A program made the translations under genes and the position numbers. From positions 1 to 13,311 of the forward strand of contig JAUMVL010000029.1 of assembly GCA_030530185.1 (NCBI GenBank): a DNA stretch of 13,311 nt, read 5' to 3'. Shown one piece after another: positions 7,327 through 12,558 of the stretch; the first letter of the stretch is position 1, and the number at the start of each line of letters is the position of its first letter. The notes under the pieces were generated by a model that worked only from the letters and a program-made list of their open reading frames with translations, made no database searches and was not told the origin of the DNA. Origin of the DNA: Clostridia bacterium (GTDB lineage Bacteria > Bacillota > Clostridia > Christensenellales > CAG-138).

Positions 7327-8318
7327 AGCATCCTCATATGGTTTGGGGCGCAGCAGTACTGCTGCTTGGGTTTGGCCTGTTCGGTTGCGTACATCAAGCA
7401 GTGGAAGAAGACTTGTCCGCAGCGAAGCCGGTGCTCGAAGCGGTTGAGCTGACTGCCGCGCCAATTTCAACGATGCAGGTTCCGATCTCAGTTACGGTTG
7501 CCGTCGACCCGACCGAAGCGCCCGTGGCTGTGACCGTTCCGCCAACCCCATCTCCCGTGCCAACACCAGCCCCTACTCCGACACCGGAGCCGACCGAAAC
7601 CCCCGGCCCGCTTGCAGGTATTATCATCGGTATTGATCCCGGTCATCAACTGATTTATGACCCCGCGCCTGAACCCGTTGCTCCGAATTCCTACAAAACC
7701 AAGCAGAAGGTCGCCGGAGGCTGCCGCGGTGTCAAAAGCCGTATCTATGAGTATGAGGTTGTGCTGAATGTCGGTCTCTACCTACGTGATTATCTCAGCG
7801 AAGCCGGAGCAACCGTCGTTATGACGCATGATGTGCTCGATGTCAACATTTCCAACATTGAGCGTGCCGAGATGTTCAACGAAGCGAATGTCGATCTCGG
7901 AATCCGTCTGCATTGCAACAATTCCGACAAGCCTTCCGTCTGCGGTGCATTCATGATCGTCCCGATCGAATCCCGTACCGATTATTACGACTTCAATGTC
8001 AGCGCCGCCAAGACGATTTTGGCCGCCTACCTTGCCGAAACAGGCCTGCCGATGCGGTACAAGGAGGGCATGACCTATCGCGGCGACCAGACCGGATTCA
8101 ACTGGTGTACGCGTCCGATCATGACAATCGAAATGGGGCACCTCACCAACCCAGCCGAAGATGCCCTGCTGTCCACCGATGCATTTCAGCAGAAGATGGC
8201 GTATGGGCTGTATCAAGGCATTTTGACGGTATTTACCGATTCTCAGCCCGGCGAGACAATCGACCCGGTGCAGGATGCCGCATTTGAAGAACCGGAAGAA
8301 GTTAACGATAGCGAATAA
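7323..8318 (+). CDS. N-acetylmuramoyl-L-alanine amidase lipoprotein (Amidase_3)
   Basis: The 331-residue product has an N-terminal lipoprotein signal with lipobox LFGC, lipidated at Cys22. Then comes a tether of about 45 residues rich in Pro, Thr and Val (about 52-96), and an Amidase_3 domain (about 99-312). Putative zinc ligands are His108 in IDPGHQ, Glu145 in YEYEVVLN and His197 in IRLHCN; the catalytic Glu is Glu270 in TIEMGHLTN. Such enzymes cut the amide bond between MurNAc and the peptide stem of peptidoglycan. The mature protein should sit on the outer face of the membrane with its domain held out toward the wall. The ATG overlaps the lgt stop as ATGA. The nearest AAGGAG is rather far upstream, so translation is probably coupled to lgt. 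A GTG 15 bases earlier is too close to that site. Confidence 0.9.
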   Translation: MKHPHMVWGAAVLLLGFGLFGCVHQAVEEDLSAAKPVLEAVELTAAPISTMQVPISVTVAVDPTEAPVAVTVPPTPSPVPTPAPTPTPEPTETPGPLAGIIIGIDPGHQLIYDPAPEPVAPNSYKTKQKVAGGCRGVKSRIYEYEVVLNVGLYLRDYLSEAGATVVMTHDVLDVNISNIERAEMFNEANVDLGIRLHCNNSDKPSVCGAFMIVPIESRTDYYDFNVSAAKTILAAYLAETGLPMRYKEGMTYRGDQTGFNWCTRPIMTIEMGHLTNPAEDALLSTDAFQQKMAYGLYQGILTVFTDSQPGETIDPVQDAAFEEPEEVNDSE

Positions 8319-8322
8319 TCGC

Positions 8323-8353
8323 AAAGGAGCCAACAGAAAATCGGCTCCTTTTT
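8323..8353 (+). terminator. Rho-independent terminator after the amidase gene
   Basis: A 9-bp stem AAAGGAGCC/GGCTCCTTT (8323-8331 with 8343-8351) has an 11-base loop and merges into a run of five T. It begins five bases after the amidase stop. Confidence 0.8.
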
Positions 8354-8390
8354 CGATGCATCCGGTGCTCTTTTGAGCGGATCCCGTCTA

Positions 8391-8419
8391 TGGACAATTA
8401 ACCCGGATCATGGTATAAT
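8391..8419 (+). promoter_or_regulatory. Strong sigma-A promoter for the metallophosphoesterase gene
   Basis: TGGACA (8391-8396) and a perfect TATAAT (8414-8419) are separated by 17 bases, with TGG just before the -10. Transcription should begin near 8426. The first in-frame ATG (8420) touches the -10 box and cannot be in the mRNA made from this promoter. Confidence 0.75.
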
Positions 8420-8433
8420 ATGGTGTATTTTAC

Positions 8434-8442
8434 GGGAAGGAA
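8434..8442 (+). promoter_or_regulatory. Ribosome binding site that decides a UUG start
   Basis: GGGAAGGAA lies 10 bases before the in-frame TTG at 8453. It is the only Shine-Dalgarno-like site between the predicted transcription start and the signal peptide. Confidence 0.55.
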
Positions 8443-8452
8443 TCCTTCAAAT

Positions 8453-9517
8453 TTGCTGATTCGTCTGAAAATCCATTGTCTGACCGTCGCCTTGCTGTGC
8501 AGCATGGCGCTTCTTGCGTGCTGCCAAAAAAGCGTCTCCGAACCGGTCCTGCTGACCGAGCCGCCGTCCAAAGCTCCCGCTGCGACAATGGTTCCGACCG
8601 ACACGCCCGCACCGACGCCAAAACCCACGCCCGGACCGACAGACACCCCGAGCCCAACCGACACGCCGGAGCCGACGCCCACACCGGAGCCGGTTCCGAC
8701 ACCGTTTACGATTGTTTGGCTTTCTGACACGCAAAATTATGCGCGCAACAATCCCGAAGTTTTCTTTTCGATGCGCGACTGGATTCTGGAACATCAAGAA
8801 GCGGAAAACATCGTCTTTGCCGTGCATACGGGCGATGTGGTAGACGGGTTCAACGATACCATGTTTGACAACGCAGCCAAGGCGCTTTGTCCGATCTTTG
8901 AAGCCATGCCCGGCATGATCGCAAGCGGCAATCACGACACGGCAAGCGGACGCAATCACTATATGTTTCAAAAGCAGCCGTATGCCAAGCTCGTTCAGCA
9001 GGAGGACCGGACCTACTATATGGGCGGCGCGTCGTATACGACCTTCTCCGCCGGCGGCAAGGACTTTCTCGTATTCGGAATCGGATTTGATGTGGATTGC
9101 TTCCCCTGGATGAAAGACGTCATTGCCGCACATCCGAATCACATCATTCTGGTCGTCATCCACGCGGGTCTGCAGCAGGACGGCAAGTTTTTCTGGCAGG
9201 GACGCCGTATGTGGCGCGAAATCATGCCGGTTGAACCCGGGTTCCGTCTCCTGATCTGCGGGCATATGCGCGGCGTACAGCGACGCGATGACTGGTTTGA
9301 CGACAACGGCGACGGTACGGATGACCGCTGCGTCACCTCACTGATGTTCAACGTGCAGGACGACTACATCGACGGACTCGGCTATCTGCGCCTGCTGCGA
9401 TTCGATCCCGCCGATCATTCCATTACGGTAGACACCTACTCTCCCTGGTTCGATCAATACGGTTATCCGGGCATCTCCGACGAGGAAAACCACTTTGTCC
9501 TGGAAAACGCATGGTAA
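8453..9517 (+). CDS. Metallophosphoesterase lipoprotein with Pro/Thr-rich tether
   Basis: Read from the proposed TTG start, the protein has 354 residues. It has a lipoprotein signal with lipobox LLAC (Cys23, followed by a second Cys), then a tether of PT, PTPTPEP and PTDTP units (about 48-84), and a calcineurin-like phosphoesterase domain. Metal-binding motifs are SDTQ (Asp92), TGDVVDG (Asp128), GNHD (159-162), VIHAG (His237) and CGHMRG (His271). It should be anchored outside the membrane and hydrolyse an unknown phosphate ester. An ATG 33 bases earlier would extend the protein by 11 residues but abuts the -10 box. The signal and tether layout repeats that of the upstream amidase. The family is sure; the substrate is not known. 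Confidence 0.88.
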   Translation: MLIRLKIHCLTVALLCSMALLACCQKSVSEPVLLTEPPSKAPAATMVPTDTPAPTPKPTPGPTDTPSPTDTPEPTPTPEPVPTPFTIVWLSDTQNYARNNPEVFFSMRDWILEHQEAENIVFAVHTGDVVDGFNDTMFDNAAKALCPIFEAMPGMIASGNHDTASGRNHYMFQKQPYAKLVQQEDRTYYMGGASYTTFSAGGKDFLVFGIGFDVDCFPWMKDVIAAHPNHIILVVIHAGLQQDGKFFWQGRRMWREIMPVEPGFRLLICGHMRGVQRRDDWFDDNGDGTDDRCVTSLMFNVQDDYIDGLGYLRLLRFDPADHSITVDTYSPWFDQYGYPGISDEENHFVLENAW

Positions 9518-9970
9518 TCAAAACCGCCCGATCAGCCAGTAAATCAATCCGCACAGCACGCCCGCCGTTGTGCCATAGACAAGCACGGGACCTGCGATCG
9601 TAAACATTTTGGTGCCGGTGCCGAGAATGTGCCCTTCCGCCTTGAACTCGATCGCAGGCGCGACAATGGAGTTGGCGAAGCCGGTGATCGGGACCACGCT
9701 GCCCGCGCCCGCAAACGCGCCGATTTTATCGTACACGCCGAGACCGGTCAAAACCGCGGCAATGCCGATCAGCGTAATCGACGTCCATGTGCCGGCATCC
9801 GTATCGGAGCAATGCAAAACGGTCGCGTAAAGATCATGAAAGGCCTGACCGATCAGACAGATCAGCCCGCCGACCGCAAAGGCTTTGATGCATTGCAGCA
9901 GGGTTTGGCTTTTGGGAGCCTGTTCCTTGACAAGCTGACGATACCGCAGCGCTTCGGGCGAATCTTTCAT
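9518..9970 (-). CDS. spoVAC: Stage V sporulation protein AC
   Basis: The 150-residue membrane protein matches SpoVAC in length and pattern: CIKAFAVGGLICLIGQ (27-42), TGLGVYDKIGAFAGAGS (75-91), VPITGFANSIVAPAIEFKAEG (93-113) and a last hydrophobic segment at about 124-147. SpoVAC belongs to the complex that moves Ca-dipicolinate across the spore inner membrane. In B. subtilis it behaves as a tension-gated channel that releases DPA at germination. Its N-terminal EFKAEG block and length separate it from the shorter, homologous SpoVAE. GGAGGAA precedes the ATG. It overlaps a 38-residue ORF by ATGA upstream. No spoVAD or spoVAE follows; the next gene, convergent, ends on the adjacent base. Confidence 0.93.
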   Translation of the reverse strand: MKDSPEALRYRQLVKEQAPKSQTLLQCIKAFAVGGLICLIGQAFHDLYATVLHCSDTDAGTWTSITLIGIAAVLTGLGVYDKIGAFAGAGSVVPITGFANSIVAPAIEFKAEGHILGTGTKMFTIAGPVLVYGTTAGVLCGLIYWLIGRF

Positions 9971-10083
9971 GCGCGTTCCTCCGTCTTTTTGGGCGGTTTC
10001 TGCCGGATCTCGCGATCTGTCGGCAGACCGGTGTTGCCGCAGCCATGCATCGGCGCGGGATAAAAACGAGTGTACTCTTGCAT
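9967..10083 (-). CDS. Small hypothetical protein (38 aa) upstream of spoVAC
   Basis: The 38-codon ORF starts at an ATG with AAAGGAGA spaced about 6 bases upstream and ends in an ATGA overlap with spoVAC. The product begins MQEYTRFYPAPMHGCGNTG and ends in a charged, Lys/Arg/Glu/Pro-rich stretch (QKPPKKTEERA). It is soluble-looking, with one Cys and no signal peptide or membrane segment. I do not recognise a family. The good ribosome site, the stop-start overlap and the candidate sigma-G promoter just upstream argue that it is translated, possibly in the forespore. It could be a small spore protein or a translation-coupling leader for spoVAC. Confidence 0.6.
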   Translation of the reverse strand: MQEYTRFYPAPMHGCGNTGLPTDREIRQKPPKKTEERA

Positions 10084-10112
10084 GGGAATCTCCTTTTTCG
10101 GTTCGATACGAA

Positions 10113-10141
10113 GAGTATGTGCAAAAAATGCGAAAAAATCC
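10113..10141 (-). promoter_or_regulatory. Candidate sigma-G (forespore) promoter for the small ORF and spoVAC
   Basis: On the minus strand GGATT (10141-10137) and CATACTC (10119-10113) are 17 bases apart. Each has one mismatch to the sigma-G pattern GNATR / CATNNTA. The predicted start lies about 22 bases before the small-ORF ATG. In B. subtilis, spoVA is transcribed by sigma-G, which supports the reading. Confidence 0.45.
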
Positions 10142-10163
10142 CTGTCGTGCGTGCAAAAATTGC
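10119..10163. repeat. Pair of near-identical 13-bp AT-rich dyad repeats
   Basis: GTGCAAAAAATGC (10119-10131) and GTGCAAAAATTGC (10151-10163) match at 12 of 13 positions, with starts 32 bases apart (about three helical turns). Each core is a partial dyad (GCA...TGC or GCAA...TTGC). They sit between the divergent spoVAC and rplM promoters, so they could be operators or chance AT-rich sequence. Confidence 0.4.
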
Positions 10164-10192
10164 TTGACACGAAGGGATTGTTTTGTTAATAT
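10164..10192 (+). promoter_or_regulatory. Sigma-A promoter for rplM-rpsI
   Basis: A perfect TTGACA (10164-10169) is followed after 17 bases by TAATAT (10187-10192). Transcription should start near 10199, leaving a leader of almost 90 bases before rplM. Confidence 0.65.
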
Positions 10193-10194
10193 AT

Positions 10195-10286
10195 TCGGTG
10201 TGCCATTGGGCGAAGTCTGTCACAGCCCCGATAGATTTTGAACGGTGTGCAGCAACTTTCAAAACTATATTTATGGAGGGATCGCC
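10195..10286 (+). ncRNA. Candidate L13-type ribosomal protein leader (cis-regulatory RNA)
   Basis: The rplM leader has a possible hairpin GGGC/GCCC (10208-10211 with 10225-10228), which outer TCG/CGA pairs could extend. An 8-base direct repeat CGGTGTGC (10196-10203 and 10243-10250) flanks it. Low-GC Gram-positive bacteria carry a known L13 leader ahead of rplM-rpsI, thought to mediate feedback by L13. Position and apparent structure fit, but I could not align it to the family model, so identity is inferred. GGAGGG at 10275-10280 is the rplM ribosome site. Confidence 0.4.
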
Positions 10287-10718
10287 ATGAAATCCTATAT
10301 GGCAAAGGGCGAAACCGTAGAGCGCAGCTGGTATGTCGTGGACGCGACCGATATGGTCCTCGGCCGTCTTTCGTCCCAGGTAGCAGCTATCCTTCGCGGT
10401 AAGCATAAGCCCACGTTCACCCCGCATGTCGATTGCGGAGATCACGTTATCATCGTCAATGCCGACAAGGTTCGCCTGACCGGCAAAAAGCTCGATGCAA
10501 AGAAGTACGTTCATCACACCGGTTATCCGGGCGGACTCAAAGAGGTATCCTACCGTCACCTTCTCGAGGAGAAGCCCGAATTCGCGGTTTACGAATCCAT
10601 TCGCCGCATGATGCCCAAGGGCCCGCTCGGCCGTCAGATGCTGAAAAAGCTCCGCATCTATGCCGGTCCGAACCACAACCACGAGGCACAGCAGCCCCAG
10701 ACGCTCGAACTCAAATAA
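10287..10718 (+). CDS. rplM: 50S ribosomal protein L13
   Basis: The 143-residue protein has the normal bacterial L13 length. It shows WYVVDATDMVLGRLSSQVA near the N-terminus, LRGKHKPTFTPHVDCGDHVI, the VHHTGYPGG loop and the signature block RMMPKGPLGRQMLKKLRIYAG. L13 is an early-assembly 23S rRNA-binding protein of the large subunit. The ATG at 10287 has GGAGGG upstream; an in-frame ATG 42 bases earlier lies inside the leader. It is the first gene of an rplM-rpsI operon, the standard bacterial pairing, with 15 bases before rpsI. Confidence 0.98.
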   Translation: MKSYMAKGETVERSWYVVDATDMVLGRLSSQVAAILRGKHKPTFTPHVDCGDHVIIVNADKVRLTGKKLDAKKYVHHTGYPGGLKEVSYRHLLEEKPEFAVYESIRRMMPKGPLGRQMLKKLRIYAGPNHNHEAQQPQTLELK

Positions 10719-10733
10719 GGAAGGAGAAAGATT

Positions 10734-11126
10734 ATGGCAAAGACAGCTTATATCGGCACCGGCAGACGGAAAAAGTCCGTTGCGCGCGTTCGTCTCCTCC
10801 CGGGTACGGGCAACATCACGGTCAACAAGCGCGATCTGGACAACTACTTCGGTCTGGAAACGCTGAAGATGATCGTTCGTTCTCCCCTCGTTCTGACCGA
10901 CACCCTGAGCAAGTTTGACGTTTCCGTCAACGTGTTCGGCGGCGGCACAACCGGTCAGGCAGGTGCAATCCGTCACGGCATCTCCCGTGCTCTGCTCACT
11001 GTTGATCCCGAATACCGTGCGGTTCTGAAGAAAGCGGGCTTCCTGACCCGCGATCCGAGAATGAAGGAGCGCAAAAAGTACGGTCTGCATGCAGCCCGTC
11101 GTGCGCCTCAGTTCTCCAAGAGATAA
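10734..11126 (+). CDS. rpsI: 30S ribosomal protein S9
   Basis: The 130-residue S9 opens with AYIGTGRRKKSVARVRL and carries the family signature GGGTTGQAGAIRHGISRALL (about 64-83). It ends in ARRAPQFSKR, the basic tail that reaches the P-site tRNA in the small subunit. AAGGAAGGAG precedes the ATG. It is cotranscribed with rplM and followed by a strong terminator 14 bases after its stop. Confidence 0.98.
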   Translation: MAKTAYIGTGRRKKSVARVRLLPGTGNITVNKRDLDNYFGLETLKMIVRSPLVLTDTLSKFDVSVNVFGGGTTGQAGAIRHGISRALLTVDPEYRAVLKKAGFLTRDPRMKERKKYGLHAARRAPQFSKR

Positions 11127-11140
11127 TTGCCTTGTCTCAC

Positions 11141-11164
11141 AAAGCCCCATTTCGATGGGGCTTT
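11141..11164 (+). terminator. Rho-independent terminator after rpsI
   Basis: A perfect 10-bp stem AAAGCCCCAT/ATGGGGCTTT closes a TTCG tetraloop and runs into TTTTGCTTTTT. It lies only 24 bases before the Nudix start codon. Confidence 0.9.
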
Positions 11165-11188
11165 TGCTTTTTCCGACAGGAGGCCTCC

Positions 11189-11680
11189 ATGGATCTGACC
11201 TTTTCCCTGCCCGAAGGCGTATTCAACATCCGTGTCTCGGCAGTCCTGCTGCACGACGGCAAGCTGCTTATGATGAAGGACGAACGCTCTCCATACTTTT
11301 ACCTGCCCGGCGGGCGGGTGCATTTGCACGAATCGTTCGAGGACGCAATCCGGCGCGAATGCCGCGAGGAGCTGGAGATCGAGGCAACGATCATCCGGCC
11401 GCTGTGGCTGGTGCAAAGCATGTTTACAGAAGACGTGTCCGGGCAGCGGTACCACGAGCTTTGCTGCTACTTTCTGATCGAGCCGGATCACGCCCTGCTC
11501 TCCCGCGGGCGCTCCTTTTTGCACCGCGAACGGGAGCACCGGCAGGTCTTTTCCTGGCTCCCGCTCGAACGCCTGTCGGACGAATACCTCTATCCGCTGT
11601 TTCTGAAGACGCGCATCTTTGCGCTGCCCGAATCGCTCGAATTGCTGTATGAAAACGAGGATGCCTATGAAACCGAGTAA
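11189..11680 (+). CDS. Nudix hydrolase
   Basis: This 163-residue protein has a Nudix fold with the box at 42-64: Gly42, Glu48 and REC-REELEI (56-64), giving the metal-binding REXXEE core. The box glycine before the last aliphatic residue is replaced by Glu63. Nudix enzymes hydrolyse nucleoside diphosphates linked to another group; the substrate cannot be told from this sequence. The ATG at 11189 follows ACAGGAGG; an upstream in-frame ATG at 11132 lies before the terminator hairpin and is rejected. No promoter is visible between that terminator and the gene. Its 3' end overlaps the polyferredoxin gene by 14 bases, so the two should be cotranslated. Confidence 0.88.
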   Translation: MDLTFSLPEGVFNIRVSAVLLHDGKLLMMKDERSPYFYLPGGRVHLHESFEDAIRRECREELEIEATIIRPLWLVQSMFTEDVSGQRYHELCCYFLIEPDHALLSRGRSFLHREREHRQVFSWLPLERLSDEYLYPLFLKTRIFALPESLELLYENEDAYETE

Positions 11681-12506
11681 CCTGCCGCGAAAGCTGCTTC
11701 CGTCGCTGATCCTGTTTGCAATCTTTGACGCCGTTGCCGTCACGCTGTGGCTGACCAAAAACAATCTGTTCTATCTCATCAACTTTACCTACATCGGCGG
11801 CTGCATTGCCGTTGGGATCGCGCTGTACGCCTTCGGTTGGAAGCACGCGCGCCGATTCGTGCAGTTCGCGGTCGGAACGTATATGCTCGTCTACCTCGGT
11901 CTGATCGGACGGGAGAACATGCAAATCGAGGGCTTTTGGTACTATCTGTTTCTCGGCGTATTCGAAGCTGCGACGATTCATTATGCCGTCGCAAAGATCT
12001 TCGGCCCGCTGTTGTTCGGCAGAGGCTGGTGCGGCTACGCATGCTGGACGGCCATGATTCTCGATCTGTTGCCCTATAAGCATCCGAAGGCGCCGCGCAA
12101 AAAGATCGGCTGGCTGCGCTATGTCACCTTTGCGCTTTCGCTTGGATTCGTTTCGGCTCTGTTTCTGCTGCAAGTACAGAACCTCGAGACGGTGATGTTC
12201 TGGGCCTTTCTGATCGGCAATGCGGTCTACTACGCCGCGGGTATCGCACTTGCGTTCCTTTTGAAAGACAATCGCGCCTTTTGCAAGTACCTCTGCCCCG
12301 TCACCGTGTTTCTGAAGCCGATGAGCTTCTTCTCCCTGCTGCGCATCCGCTGCGACGAATCCAAATGCGTGCATTGCGGCAAATGCCTTCGCACCTGTCC
12401 CATGAACGTGGAAGTCAACAACGACAGCCGTAAGCGGAAGAACGGCACCGAATGCATCCTCTGTATGGAGTGTAAAGACGTCTGCCCGACCAAGGCGCTG
12501 CACTGA
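11667..12506 (+). CDS. Membrane-bound polyferredoxin (NapH/CcoG-like, 4Fe-4S)
   Basis: The 279-residue protein has about six hydrophobic segments between residues 10 and 200, then a cytoplasmic tail with two 4Fe-4S motifs: Cys234/237/240/244 (CVHCGKCLRTCP) and Cys263/266/269/273 (CILCMECKDVCP). Two further Cys pairs, GRGWCGYACW (122, 126) and FCKYLCP (206, 210), are the hallmark of the NapH/CcoG/RnfB-neighbour group of membrane electron-transfer proteins. It may pass electrons between the quinone or membrane and a soluble partner. No partner gene is beside it. The ATG at 11667 is preferred over the ATG at 11661 because GAGG is better spaced. The gene ends at a bidirectional terminator. Confidence 0.87.
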   Translation: MKPSNLPRKLLPSLILFAIFDAVAVTLWLTKNNLFYLINFTYIGGCIAVGIALYAFGWKHARRFVQFAVGTYMLVYLGLIGRENMQIEGFWYYLFLGVFEAATIHYAVAKIFGPLLFGRGWCGYACWTAMILDLLPYKHPKAPRKKIGWLRYVTFALSLGFVSALFLLQVQNLETVMFWAFLIGNAVYYAAGIALAFLLKDNRAFCKYLCPVTVFLKPMSFFSLLRIRCDESKCVHCGKCLRTCPMNVEVNNDSRKRKNGTECILCMECKDVCPTKALH

Positions 12507-12517
12507 ATGGATCGCAA

Positions 12518-12542
12518 AAACGACCCCGCAACGGGGTCGTTT
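12518..12542. terminator. Bidirectional terminator between polyferredoxin gene and dnaB
   Basis: An 11-bp perfect stem AAACGACCCCG/CGGGGTCGTTT (12518-12528 with 12532-12542) has a 3-base loop. TTTCTTGTT follows on the plus strand and TTTTTGCG on the minus strand, so it can serve both convergent genes. Confidence 0.88.
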
Positions 12543-12558
12543 CTTGTTGAATTTGAAC

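Noticed and set aside
8420..8452. ATG at 8420 as the start of the metallophosphoesterase gene
   Set aside because: It directly follows a perfect TATAAT with a well-spaced -35, so it would not be transcribed from that promoter and has no ribosome site.
7506..8704. Repetitive C-rich stretches in the two lipoprotein genes as possible CRISPR or tandem-repeat loci
   Set aside because: They are in-frame codons for Pro/Thr-rich tethers without spacers or regular units.
9834..11150. 438-codon minus-strand frame across spoVAC upstream region, rplM and rpsI
   Set aside because: It is antisense to two certain ribosomal protein genes and reads out of frame through spoVAC.
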